Made by a program: the position numbers and the translations under genes. A stretch of DNA of 64,000 bases, taken from positions 7,759,012 through 7,823,011 of the forward strand of contig NW_020654810.1 of the NCBI RefSeq assembly GCF_003589595.1, given 5' to 3'. The notes under the pieces are model-generated. The model made no database searches. It was given only the letters and a program-made list of their open reading frames with translations, and had not been told where the DNA came from. Of this stretch, positions 11,259-22,473 are shown one piece after another. This DNA is from Hyposmocoma kahamanoa. Its lineage: Eukaryota; Arthropoda; Insecta; Lepidoptera; Cosmopterigidae. Position 1 is the stretch's first letter; each line of letters starts with the position of its first letter.

Positions 11259-11530
11259 ATATCAAGTGACGGTACGAACAAGTCGTGCGCCTGGTGGCAA
11301 GCGACACGCATGTCCATAACAGTTGCAGCGCCACTCAGTGCTTTAAATCGCAGTCACCCTGAGGCATAAGTTGACAAGTCCCATGTGCCTGTAATTTCAC
11401 TTTGTTGTAATTCACTTTGTTTTGTATTGTAATTTCAGGCATTACCCCTCAAAACCGGTATGCTCACATTACTGCTTGGCAGCAGAAATAGGTAGGGTTG
11501 ACGAACTCTTTTTCAAAGAATTTTACTGCT
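11259..11530 (-). repeat. Family A repeat with small internal insertion
   Basis: Minus-strand copy. Between aatttcac and ttacccctcaaaaccgg there is an extra stretch with repeats of ttcactttgtt (about 11395-11440). Other blocks follow the family order. Confidence 0.85.
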
Positions 11531-11880
11531 TTAAAATGAGTCTGAGATCGGCCTAAAACACTGACCGTGTCTTAATTACTATTGCCTAATACTGCATATT
11601 GAAAGCCGAAATCTAGACTTTAATTGATGATTCGATCGAACTGCAAGCGATTTCTTTTAAGACCATTGAATAACACATTGCTATTTAAATACTATGGAAA
11701 TATGCTTTGACTAAGAAACAAACAAAGCAGAGACTGGTATGCTACTACCCATCACTAGCATGTGTGTTAGGTTTGTTTACATCCGATACAGACACGCACT
11801 TTGGTGTTATTCGAGAGGAGCTAATAGACCTTGAATGATTACCAGTGACTACAGATTTCATACTACGGTATAACTTTTCA
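11531..11880. other. No gene seen
   Basis: AT-rich spacer. Confidence 0.4.
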
Positions 11881-12188
11881 TTTTTAACAGACTCCAAAAA
11901 ACGGAGGAGGTTCTTAATTCGTCTGTATTTTTTTTTGTATGTATTTTACGCGATGACTCTTTGTGAACCGATATTGATGATTTTTTTTTTTGTTGGAAAG
12001 AGGGGGCCTCAGTATTGGTCCCATTTAAATTTGAAGAAAATATTCCACCTCTAAAAACGGCAAACTAGGGGATGGATCCGATTCGCGTACTTTCCAGTAA
12101 AATAAATACGATTTCAATAAAACTTGGTAAATAGATGTAATTCCACGAACTTTTGAGGTCGGTTTTTTTAGCACTCTGTACTGAGATT
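11881..12188 (+). repeat. Family E repeat, full-length
   Basis: About 300 bases from tttttaacagactccaaaaa to gcactctgtactgagatt. It shares gtcccatttaaatttgaaga, atattccacct, gcaaactaggggatg and agatgtaattccacgaactt with the copy at 42.2 kb. It matches a pattern I associate with widespread lepidopteran interspersed repeats; the class is unknown. Confidence 0.8.
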
Positions 12189-12280
12189 ACTGTCCCAATA
12201 TTTTTTTTTACTATTATTTTTAACGGTTCACTGGCAAGCGGCAACAATAGCATTAAGAACACAACACAACAATAGCAACC

Positions 12281-12412
12281 TTACCATGAACTCTTATTAC
12301 AGTTCATTATAGGTTCGTAACGACAAAAAATAGTGATATAGCTTCATGTAGCGCTGTCTCACAACATTTCATTTTAGGTCCTAAACTGAATCGTAATAAG
12401 AGTTCATAGTAA
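12281..12412. mobile_element. Small foldback element
   Basis: The left arm ttaccatgaactcttattac (12281-12300) and the right arm gtaataagagttcatagtaa (12393-12412) are inverted repeats, extended imperfectly inward to about 30 bases. The centre is non-coding. No clear target duplication. Confidence 0.72.
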
Positions 12413-13105
12413 CGCCCCTGGGTGATCTATCTACCTTCTTTCGCTGTCGACGATTACCCTGATCTATCTGTCACAATTTTTTTCGTGTCTTTTCATAGTC
12501 ACTATCTCTGTACCAGGTAAGTCTTAGAATTTAATAGGCTGGCTCTATACCAGTTATATTTTGTTAAGTATAGGGTTATGGAGCTGACTTCCCCATAATT
12601 TTCTGGTTTTTCCCTACGTAAGAATAAGTGGTAATTATTTCCTAATGACTTGCTTGGATTTATCAATTTAGGACTTTAAAGCTTTTCTCACATCGTTATG
12701 CCTACTGTATGAAACGAAAAACTACATAAGATTTACTTTCCCTTCGTTAATAGAACTGATTCAATACGTAACGTCATTTCATAGTAATTAATAAGTACAG
12801 ACGTGAGCATAAATGTATGATACAAGCGTGATATGACTAAACATTTTGTTTGTGTGACGTCATACTAAAGTGCAAAACTATCCGACTATACTTACAATTC
12901 CTAATAGTGCATTAAGTCGATAGTAAAATTCTTTTTATCTACTTATCTTTTGCTGCATAAATTCGTTGGCTAACTGTTTAAACCGAGAACAGTCGCATTG
13001 GTATTCTATCTTTCCGACTCAGTGTGCCGTTTAAACAATCATATTATAATTAGTAGAAACAGTGGTTTATTCCTCGACATTGACTAATAATAAATAGAAA
13101 TAGTG
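12413..13105. other. No gene seen
   Basis: AT-rich DNA without recognised features. Confidence 0.45.
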
Positions 13106-14043
13106 GTTGAAACCAGGTCTCGGAAATCAAAAGACAATCACCCTGAACGAATTGATTACGGTTTAGGTTACGGCTATCGTTGTTTTAACCGGTTTTTATG
13201 CAACTGATTTTTCATAAGTTTCTGCGAACGATTAAAACAGGTTATCTTGACTTTCTCTCGTCTTACACATATAATTACAAAGAGGAGTAGGTAACTTATA
13301 TCGTCGTCATTAATTGTATTGTTTTGTGGTTCGGACACGACAGTGGTTTGGTAGCGGTGAAGCGACAGGTAGAGTGAAATGCAGTTCAATGCGGTATTAT
13401 GGACATAACACACACGAGAAACGTGACTGACGCGACAGACATGCGGTGATTACAGCCCATTATCCTGAAATGTCAAAAACTAGTACACGCAAAACATTTC
13501 TATAACCGTGAACATGAAAGTAACTTACTTTAGTATGTCAAGTAAATTTAATAAACAGTGCCTTAAAACGATAAATAGTAAGCCTAATGAATAATATCAC
13601 ACTCGAAACGGCGCGATCACGCGGAAACTGTCAGAACTATGTGAAATGTACAGCTGCGCCATTGTTGCAACTTCTCTCTCTCCCTCTCATTCACGCACTG
13701 TATAGGCGTGAGTGTTTATTCGGTGGCAACAGTGCGGCCGCAAGCAGTAAGTGACGACTACATCATCTCACTCTCTCTAATTAAACCGAAAAATGAGAAA
13801 TGTAGAAATGATAAATGAGAGCGAGGGAAAGAAATTAAACTATAGCATCAGTCACTGTCTAAGCTAAACCGGTTTATTTAGATTTAATGTCAGTTATCGT
13901 CTTTAAAAAGTTAACGTAAACGTCTAAGCAATTAACGTCTTAATGTTCGTTCAATTAGCCTGAAAATTAATAAACAATAAATTAATAACGCAGCAAACAA
14001 AATAACCGGTTTTATCGAACCGGTTCCAAGCCCTGGTTTAAGC
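13106..14043. mobile_element. Possible decayed hAT-like element
   Basis: The left end CAGGTCTCGGAAATC at 13114 and the reverse complement of the right end CAGGGCTTGGAACC (14035 leftwards) match at most positions. The adjacent 8-mers GTTGAAAC (13106-13113) and GTTTAAGC (14036-14043) match at 6 of 8. hAT elements have CAG ends and 8-bp duplications, hence the call. There is no transposase frame inside. It carries four AACCGGTT octamers. Confidence 0.4.
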
Positions 14044-15752
14044 GACAACATTTAGCCGGTAAGACAGAATGTTATTATTTATATGCTACCGGCCTGTCTT
14101 TGGCCTTACGCACTTAAAATCAAATAAAGGTGTAAACATATTTGTATAGGTGTTTTGTCTGATATATATTAATGTATATTCACTTTTCCCAAATAGCATT
14201 AACATCCAATAGACCAACAATATTATACTTGTAAACAAATAGACCATCAAACATCGTATCGTCTAAAATCTTTTCAGACGTGAAGCTTAGTAAATAATGC
14301 GTTTTAATTTTTCATTATAATTGTGAAATTTAGTTAAATGTTAAATTTTTTTTCATTTTATTCAAATTTTGTAAACTGCCTTTTGCGATCGTCACGCGAA
14401 ATTCGAGGCTAATCTTACGGAATTAAAGGCTGTTTTTTTTAAAGAATAGTATGCATGAATCTGCATGAATAGTGTTTGAAATTCCTTTCAAAATATTGTT
14501 AATAAATGTTTAGTAGCGTTATTATTTTTTGAGTTACAATCATTTTTGTAATTTCCAAGTATAAAATGATGAAGTTAGTTTTCTCCAAAATCATACAAAA
14601 TTGGCACACGAGAGTTTTCATCTTGCGTTTGGAATATTAAAACGCATCACTTGCTTCATTCGAAATGTCACCTCTAAAATTTTGGAAGATTGTGTATCGA
14701 CATTTATTTCAAATATATATATATATATATAAATGCTAAATGTATACAACTGTTTATTTACAAAGAGCAACTCTCAGAGTTTCTTTCTCATTTTTCTCAG
14801 GGGAATTATAGTATTTTTCTATGAAGTAATAATAACGCACACACTCATAGCCCTAATATTTTTCGTGTTTGAAATGTTTACCTGACTGTACTTATTAAAT
14901 ACATAGTTACGATATGAACGCACAAACTTGTTGTTTCTGACTGAACTTTCACCTACACAATGCATTACAACAATGTACTTATTGATCTTTTTCATCCCAA
15001 CGCAACGTGGGAATATATCAACTGTGCCATCTAATTACCTACATACGTAACTTTTCTTACAATTTGCGGAATACTTCTCTATGGGAAGTTTGTTACAATC
15101 GACGTTACGTTATGTCTTTTTGTTACATTTCTAAAATGTGTTACATGCCGTTGTTATCGATAAAAAATTCGAGCTATAAATAAGTATCGTGCAAACTTTA
15201 CATGCGTTTTAGCGTTCTATCTCAGTATTGTTTTCATTAAAACTTTACAAGTATTTATTTGTTCGACGGTTATTATTTTTTATCTATCTCCAGCTTACAT
15301 GATTATCTTAATTATACCCATTTATAAAGTTTTATCTCGTGAATTTGCGATATTAATGATACTTTTGTTTATCGCAAATTTTTCTACGGCTTATTGTAAT
15401 CTTAAATATATTTGATGAAATTATTTCCTCACATTGAAATTTGTGTCCGGGGGCGTAGCTTACTGTACATGCGTGCAAAGGCTGGCCTCTCATTGCCATA
15501 CAGACTCCCGCATTGCTCAAATCTGGGTCACTGGACCGCCGAAACCACCTATTTACTACAGCTTGAATTCATCTTAACGCCTTCGATTTAGTTTACAATT
15601 TTCATTGATTGCATGCTTCACAATGTGTTCAATGGATTCGAAGTATTATTTCTCACTTTAAGTTCAAGGTTCAGTTCCATTTTCTTTTCCTATAACATGA
15701 CAACTACGCTTTCTATGTCACATTCTATGTATTTTGAGGATGTCTGTATCTT
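14044..15752. other. No gene seen; one AT microsatellite and a SINE1 scrap
   Basis: AT-rich DNA. An (AT)n run lies at about 14714-14731. A minus-strand SINE1 tail scrap (agtaataataacgcacacac) lies at 14825-14862. Confidence 0.5.
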
Positions 15753-15991
15753 GTACCTTACACTTTCTGACGCCAAGCATCTGCTGCGTCAGCATTACTG
15801 TGTTCTGGTTTTGAAGGGTAATGGTGTTGCTGAAATTAAAGGCACATGGGACTTGTCAACTTATGTCTCAGGGTGACGAGCGCGGTGGCGGTGCCCCGCA
15901 GATCTTTGCGATTTAAAGCTCTGAGTGGCACTACAACTGTTATGGGCAGGCGTGTAGCTTACTGTTCGTCCCATCACTAAAAAATAAAAAA
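15753..15991 (+). repeat. Family A repeat, 5'-truncated
   Basis: Begins in the accttacctatttctg block, runs through ggcacatgggacttgtcaac and gcgatttaaagctctgagtg, and ends in cgtcccatcact plus an A-rich tail. The caccaggcgcacgac part is lost. Confidence 0.85.
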
Positions 15992-16325
15992 ATCTTGGCT
16001 AACTTTCTAGGTTTCAAAATTATATTTTCTAATCAGAACAATATACTGTACCTGTACATTACCATCATCCAGGAGATTGTACGGGCCAATAGCCCATTCA
16101 TTTTAACGGAATTCGCTACAGTTACTACATTCAATTTTAGTTGCACTAATGCCTTTGGGATTTCCTGTCCAGCTGTCATGCACCACGTGTTCTCTTGTTA
16201 GTCACGTTCTTATTCATTTTGCGCCTTTGTCCCGGGTCCTATCACTTGGCGAGTATCAAATTACATATCTCTGATACGCTAACATTAAAGTCGTCTCGTA
16301 TATCACTCGATTGGTTATGCAAGTC
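15992..16325. other. No gene seen
   Basis: Mixed AT-rich spacer. The 68-residue frame at 15995-16201 is not recognised. Confidence 0.4.
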
Positions 16326-16571
16326 GCAGTAGAGCTCCTTGTGAAAGTGTTCGTTCAGGGAAGTGCAGCCACCTTACCTATTTCTGCCGCCAAACAGTAA
16401 TGTGAGCACTACTGCATTGCGGTTTTGTAGGGTGCTGGTGGAATTACAGGTACATGGCAGTTGTCAACTTTTTATCGCAGGGTGACGGGCGCCGTGTCAG
16501 AGACCCTAAGGGGCGTCGTTGCAATTTCAAATAAGCTCACGACTTGTTCGTTCCGTGATATCATAAAAAAA
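16326..16571 (+). repeat. Family A repeat, diverged
   Basis: Plus-strand copy with all main blocks, but the 3' half is shortened and mutated (gcgtcgttgcaatttcaaat). It ends tgatatcat plus A run. Confidence 0.83.
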
Positions 16572-16856
16572 TACCTACATTTTTCATAATTACAGCAAAA
16601 CCAAACGAATAATATATTGATGTACTGATTATCTGTTGGAACAGAAGGTTTTATGTGGGTAGCCTTTCAGACAGGTAGAACGACGAATTGATAGAGGTGG
16701 CCGGGAGTGGTCTGGATAACGAAAGCGTAGGTACGAACATAGTAGCTGTGGACTGCTGATTATGACCCTTGTCACCGTTTGACTTAAATTACTATTTTGC
16801 TTCATGAGATTTATGAAAGCGATATAACTTTATGAAGACTTTATTATATATAAGAC

Positions 16857-16907
16857 ATAAGTGTTCTCGCAAGAAAGGTTGTAACCTTTCCTTGCGAGAA
16901 CACTTAT
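16857..16907. repeat. Near-perfect short hairpin
   Basis: The arms ataagtgttctcgcaagaaa (16857 onward) and tttccttgcgagaacactta (to 16906) are inverted repeats of 24-25 bases with one bulged base and a 2-base centre. It has no similarity to the larger repeats here. Confidence 0.85.
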
Positions 16908-17491
16908 ATCGAGTAGTGTTTAACCTCATACAAGAGAAATGTCCAAGGTAACATATTTAAATAGGATCTACATTTGCACATCAATGTACAACGCCCCATC
17001 GAGGTACAACTCGCCTAACTATCTAGAATAAACATGGAAGCCGCTTTTTGCTTGGCTTTATTGATTATCTGCCTCAGTCACTTATTTTGTGTACGATTTT
17101 TATTTATCGTCAGTTGAGTAAATGAATAAGGTTGCATAATAAATGTACCAGACAGAAAACCTATTTATTAGATTAATGAAATTTACTCCCAAGGTCAGTC
17201 CTCTACTGTACCCCGGCACAAAAGAATTGATACTGGTAATCGAACCTGGGACCTTCATTTAACTAAACCTGAAATATAAATCGCCGAAATAGGTGCGAAT
17301 ATAATCGTCATTCAAAATAACCACCATTTCATCATTCATCATCTTTATTTCAAAATCCAGTCGTTACCTAATGTCTACCTAATGCCTTCACGTAATCTTA
17401 ACGGCTATTATAGGCCTAAAGGCCTACTCTCTGTCTGTAATAGAATGTCACATTTGATTCCAACCGCAATGAAAACAAAGATTGTTACAAG
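16908..17491. other. No gene seen
   Basis: AT-rich spacer. The start of the 110-residue frame (17382 onward) lies here, but most of that frame is foldback sequence. Confidence 0.4.
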
Positions 17492-17816
17492 GCACAACTC
17501 ACACTGGCGCAGAGTCGAAGCATCGCTTCGCGTCCTGTTTGTCAACTACAACGCTTGGCGACACGCGTCGTCGCGCGACTACACTCGCATTAGTGCGCCC
17601 GGATCACAATGTGGTCGGCGTCTGACGCCTCACTGCGCTCAAGTGACGCGCGTACGCGCGTCGACGCGCCAAGCCGCTAGACTGCATCCAAGCAAGCAAT
17701 GCATATTGGTATAACACAAATTTGTACCTTAATAAAGGGAAAATAGAGATGAATATACTATAGGCGAAAAATATGACGCGTCGCGACGCTTTACTCTGCG
17801 CCAGTGTGAGTTGAGC
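17492..17816. mobile_element. CpG-rich foldback/MITE-like element
   Basis: Terminal inverted repeats CAACTCACACTGGCGCAGAG at about 17495 and its complement CTCTGCGCCAGTGTGAGTTG at about 17793-17812. Similarity continues inward imperfectly (aagcatcgc versus aagcgtcgc). The interior is rich in CGCG (gacgcgcgtacgcgcgtcga). The 110-residue frame across it is a chance product. Confidence 0.83.
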
Positions 17817-18117
17817 ATGTTTTAATTTTCATCAGCGTTCTCATTGAAATAATTATTTCCTGTAGCTTGCCTCAGTTCTTGTAAATTATGTTTGTAAAAA
17901 AAGAGAAAAAAACATTTATACGCTTAAAACGAATAAAGGCCTCAAAGGGCCGTTTCTGTTCTACATTTTTGACACCTTCGTTTTATCATACTGTTAGCTG
18001 CCAAGCCCTACTCAGACAACACATTTACGAGCACGGATAGATAGAGAATATAGGCTATATTTTAGTATACATTTGTGCATACATACATATTCATGAAATG
18101 AACATTTCATGCACGTT
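17817..18117. other. No gene seen; shares a block with a copy at 44.7 kb
   Basis: Contains ctactcagacaacacatt (about 18010), which also precedes the family A 3' part at 44.67 kb. Confidence 0.4.
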
Positions 18118-18219
18118 ATAATTTTGCGATTTAAAGCTCTGAGCGGCACAACAATTGTTATGGACAGGCGTGTCGTTTACCGCCAGACTTGTTTTTCCCG
18201 TCATTTGGTATCAAAAAAA
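18118..18219 (+). repeat. Family A 3' fragment
   Basis: Starts attataattttgcgatttaa and continues gctctgagcggcaca, gttatggacaggcgtgtcgt, to a seven-base or longer A run. The usual 5' half is absent. Confidence 0.75.
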
Positions 18220-19384
18220 ATCATGACACTACAAAATCATTATATTCAATCAAATAAAATTACTTTCCATTTCATTTTATACGAGTACATAAGTCAATGG
18301 AGTACATGCACTTCTCGCCATTTTTCCATCGGTGTAAGCAGAGACAACCGCCTTCCACTAGTATTTTGGTGTTTGATGGTTTGCCACATCTTTCGCCTCT
18401 TCAGCAACTCAACTCATTGCATTAAACGCAACTCGTCGGTTAAAGAAACTCTTGATCTAGCGTTTCTTTAGGATGTCCTGAATTTGATAGTGGCAAGTTC
18501 GCCTCACTCACACTCACCGTATAAACCTCTTTTGTCAATTTTTAATTTATCTTCTCTACATGTGCGAACGTCCCTTTATTTATGTCACTATATCTTCATT
18601 TTTGCCGCAACGCTCTCTTATCACACTGTTCTGCAATTTTACTACCATCTAAATTTGGTATTTAATGGGTTCAGATATGTATACCCTTTCAGATATTCAA
18701 AACAACATCTAAAAGTGTTAAAAGCCGCCCGTATTGTGCCTAAAGTAGCGATCTGGTTTGCAATAGTCACCGTACCAAAACCTCACAGTTGTGGTACAGA
18801 TGTCAGACGCGGTGGTCGTGTTTTTTGTTATCTTTATTCGTGTTTAATTTGCTACTTATAACGTGTTAGTGACTCTGACTGAAGTGAATTTATTGTTGGA
18901 CTACATCGTCGTACATTGAATTATGTGGATTCTTTTTTGTGTGAGTAGCATATACATTTTTTTAGCAATTTTGTTTTCTATTTTAAATTGAGTTCATTTG
19001 TTCCTCATTGATTTCCTGTTTATGAGTATCTTTACGAGTAAGTATATCGAATTTAAGTTTTAATTTTTAACATAATGCCTATTGAAGGCGTCTTTTTCTT
19101 TTTATTCATCCATGATGACAATCATTACCATAATGTCGTGTTACCGGTTTCTTGTTTGTATTTCTTAAACAATTAGTAAATAAACATAGACTAACATCCT
19201 GTGAATCCTTTATTAAGCCACGTAGTGTTTCTGGTTTTGCCAAAGTAATTTTGTTTTTTAATAAAAAATGTTAAAAGTATATATTAATTAATTATACAAA
19301 AATAATAAAATTGTTTAATAAAGTAAAGTACCATTTTGGAAATAAAACTTTTTTTTCGGATCTCGGTAACTCAACTATTTATGC
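18220..19384. other. No gene supported
   Basis: A 125-residue open frame (18484-18861) has no recognised motif. A slightly CpG-richer patch near 18775-18830, followed by GTGAGT near 18940, could be a promoter or first exon, but the evidence is too thin to call. Confidence 0.35.
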
Positions 19385-19556
19385 CGGTGGGAACTGGATG
19401 AGGAGGTCCCGGGTTCGATTCCTAAGTAGGACCAAATTGGGAAATTAACTTTTCTAAATTTGTTTTGGTCTGGGTGTTCTGAGAAGTGACTCATAGTGAA
19501 TTCTGTTGCTCTGGTACTCATAGTACAGGGAATTCCCTAGTTTGAGACCAGGCAAT
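19385..19556 (+). repeat. SINE2, tRNA-derived
   Basis: B box GGTTCGATTCC at about 19411, then a body with ttttggtctgggtgttctga and tactcatagtacagggaatt. The same body recurs in minus copies at 61.7 and 53.5 kb. The tRNA-like head is worn at its 5' end. Confidence 0.8.
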
Positions 19557-19560
19557 TGGT

Positions 19561-19597
19561 TTTTTCAAATATACGCGATTTATATCCGAAAAAAGTA
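19561..19597 (+). repeat. Family D fragment
   Basis: tttcaaatatacgcgattta and ccgaaaaaagtag match the middle of family D as seen at 51.7 kb. Confidence 0.6.
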
Positions 19598-20069
19598 GTT
19601 ATATATCAAATAATAATTTTGGACTACAATTCGTAACGTGTTTTTATTATCAGTGTGGAGAGTGTGATTGAAGAAAATAATTTATGTTGATTACATTATT
19701 TGCGTGATTCTTGATTGATTTCTATTGAGTAATAACCATACAAGTATATATAACCTGTTAGCATATGGGGTTAATTTTCTCTAACAGGTAACATGTACAT
19801 GCGTATCAGAACTCATTGCTATTATTTTTAACCACTAGGTCTTATTAGCAAAGTTGAAGCTTTCCCGGTTCGAAAACAGTACTGACTGCAAATGGAAATG
19901 TAACTTACCCTTGTCTTGTTTAATTGACCTTTTTTTTATGAAAATCTTTTGTTTACAAAAACATGCAAGTTACGGGAAGCTGCTACTTGACCGCTGCTCA
20001 GTTGCTTACACGCAAAAAGAATCCTTACGTTCAATTTACATTGCTGCGGATTTTTGTCACGAAATTGTA
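19598..20069. other. No gene seen
   Basis: AT-rich spacer. The 87-residue frame at 19854-20117 runs into a repeat and is not recognised. Confidence 0.4.
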
Positions 20070-20368
20070 TTTTTTTTTATAACATCAAGTGACAGAACGA
20101 ACAAGCCGTGCGCCTAATGTTTAGCTACACGTCTGTCTATAACAGTTACAGTGCCACTCAGAACTTTAAATTGCAAAGATCTGAGGGGCACTACCTCTGC
20201 GACCGTCACCCTGAGACATAAGTTGACAAGTCCTATGTACCTGTAATTTCACCAGCACCCTTTAAAACTGGAACGCAGTAACGCTGACATTACTTCTTGG
20301 CGGCAGAAATAGCTAAGGTGGCAGTACTACTCTGGACGAACTCTTTTGCAACGAGCTCTACTGCTACT
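20070..20368 (-). repeat. Family A repeat, near full-length
   Basis: Minus-strand copy. T run at 20070-20079, then atcaagtgacagaacgaaca and all blocks to gctctactgctact. Confidence 0.87.
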
Positions 20369-20420
20369 AAATAGTTATATTTCGAGATTGTAGCTTACCC
20401 GTCTCTTGTTTATTAAATTT

Positions 20421-20508
20421 CGCGCTCGATTCCCGGGCTAGAAGAAATAATTGTGTGGCATACGTTTATTTTTCTCGCGAGTTTGGGTGTCATTTGTGAT
20501 TGTCTATT
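20421..20508 (+). repeat. SINE1 fragment
   Basis: Begins at the B box (gctcgattcccgggc), continues to gagtttgggtgtcatttgtg and stops at ttgtctatt, where the tail of a LINE begins. Confidence 0.75.
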
Positions 20509-21090
20509 CAAATTCAAATTCAAATTATTTATTTTCTCAGATAACAAGATCCATTGGTGTTAGTAAAAAAATAAAGAAACAAACTTATAGACTATTGTTA
20601 GTATGAAATTATAATTATAAATTACTTAGAAACTAAAATGTCATGTACTTACGAGGCATCTCGTGCGGAATCATTGTCCGTACGAGATGCCTCAGTACAG
20701 GCGCTCTGTGGTCGTTTGCAACAACTCTCAGAATGCTGTTGCCACTACCCCGGAGCCTACTAACCAAAGATGCTACCTTTCTCCGCAAGACCGCATTAAA
20801 GCAGCTTGTATGGGATAGAGCAAACATTGCAGAGGCACTGCAGTACCGGGGTAGTCCCAACATCATCCTGAACACGTTGTTGTACTGGACTCGAAGGGAA
20901 TTCAGCGACCTTTGCGAACAGCTAAACCACAAGCCGCCCGTGTACAGACCCTGACAATACGCTTTAAAAAGCGTAATTTTTACTTGGTCCGTACAGCGGG
21001 CAAACCTGCGGGCCAGCATATTGCCGCGGACCGCCAAAGCCCTGCGTTCCCTCTCGACGTCGTCATCGTCTTTAAGGTCGTCGGCAAGTA
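20509..21090 (-). pseudogene. 5'-truncated non-LTR retrotransposon
   Basis: On the minus strand an open frame includes GHILADDLKDDDDVERERRA, LAVRGNMLARRFARCTDQVK and ITLFKAYCQGLYTGGLW. That is the C-terminal region after the reverse transcriptase in insect LINEs. It runs to a stop near 20633, followed by an AT-rich 3' UTR and a tail of three TTTGAA-like units at 20509-20526. The 5' side is cut near 21090, where SINE-like sequence starts. The conserved part carries no stop, so it is relatively young. A stem-loop lies at 20653-20693. Confidence 0.82.
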
Positions 21091-21093
21091 TAT

Positions 21094-21182
21094 GTCCAAA
21101 TGTGTGTGTGTGTGTGTCTTGTGTGTATTGTCTATGTGCACTGCAATACAGGGTTTCCCCGTTGCTATGAGTGTGTGCGTGT
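21094..21182 (+). repeat. SINE1-like 3' fragment with TG run
   Basis: (TG)n at about 21100-21116, then ttgtctatgtgcactgcaat, acagggtttcccc and gagtgtgtgcgtgtatt, a diverged SINE1 3' half joined to the truncated LINE. Confidence 0.6.
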
Positions 21183-21551
21183 ATTAATATCATGAATTAT
21201 GTAACGTACAAACTAGACACGATACGGTAGCTGCGAAAATTCCCAAAAATGAGCGAGAATTATTCAGTAAGAAGCGCGACCTGTTTTTTGACTCGTATGT
21301 AATTTGGACTTTACTCGTTTCACATAAAGTTCGTTATGCTATGGTAACTAAATGTCGCTTCTATCGCTAGCCGGCAATGTGAATTGAGCCTTAATCCTTT
21401 TACGGGCAGTAACAATGTTTACCATACAATTCAATAGTAGAATATGATAGTACGGGGTGACCCGTTTCGCTATATGGATTTCAAAAACCAGCTACGGGTG
21501 TTTTGGGTGGGTATTGACAAAATTCGATCATTTACATTGAACATTTTATAT
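21183..21551. other. No gene seen
   Basis: Spacer without recognised features. Confidence 0.4.
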
Positions 21552-21817
21552 ATTTTTTTATGGTGCTAAGTGACGGGACGAACAAGTCGTGCGTCTGGTG
21601 GAAAGCGACACGCCTGTCCATAACAGTCGCAGTGCCACTCAGAGCTTTAAATCACAAAGATCTAAGGAGCACTCCTACTGCGCCCTTACCCTACAAAAAC
21701 TGCCGATATTTACCCTTCATAAGCGGAACGCAGCAATGCTCACATTACTGCTTGACGGCGAAATAGGTAAGTTGGCAATACTTCCCTGTACGAACTCTCT
21801 CACAAGGAGATTTACTG
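21552..21817 (-). repeat. Family A repeat
   Basis: Minus-strand copy lacking the aagttgacaagtcccatgtg block. Starts with a T-rich tail and gctaagtgacgggacgaaca and ends gtacgaactctctcacaagg. Open frames across it are repeat-derived. Confidence 0.86.
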
Positions 21818-22473
21818 GTATCTTTAGTCATTAGGAGTAGCATGCCAAGAAAAGTATTGACATATTTATTATGTGCTGTCCATGGAAGGGTTAAGGTGGT
21901 AACGCGATCATTTTGCTGATAGACTTATTTATAGATTTACTTACATGTTAGTTTAAAAAGATGAAGTTGTACATTTTTCTGTTAATCCGCCATCCAATTT
22001 TCGAATGCGACACATGTTTTCAATCTTGCCGCGAATAGTGTCGAAAGCGGTCAAAATGTTCCTTGCAATACAACGTTAATTTAATTATCTGTTTATATCA
22101 CAGAAATATCGTGGCGACAGCCGAAACGGGACGAGAATTTCCGACGGAAAAATGTTTCGAGTCTTGAGCTTTTTTCTTTCGTAGCTAAATGTCAATGTTA
22201 ATAAGCAAGGATATGTGACAGAAACATAATGATAAAAAGCTGAACAAGTATTTCGTGTGCTATTTTTGGTGGTCTACAGGGATATGGTTTTTGGTAAAGC
22301 ACATTCTCAGATTCGATTTTAGATAAAAATATTTTACTTTTGTAATTAAACAATAATAATTACTAAAATAATATTATTGAAAAAGAATTCATTACAATGT
22401 AAGTGTAATAGATATTTATTATAATAACTAGGTAATATAGAAGCTTGTCAAAGCTAGAAGCTATCTTATGTAA
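21818..22473. other. No gene seen
   Basis: AT-rich spacer. Confidence 0.45.

Noticed and set aside
17382..17714. 110-residue frame as a gene
   Set aside because: Most of it lies inside a foldback element, with no recognisable domain.
18484..18861. 125-residue hydrophobic frame
   Set aside because: No motif, no splice context; AT-rich DNA yields Phe/Ile/Tyr/Leu-rich frames by chance.
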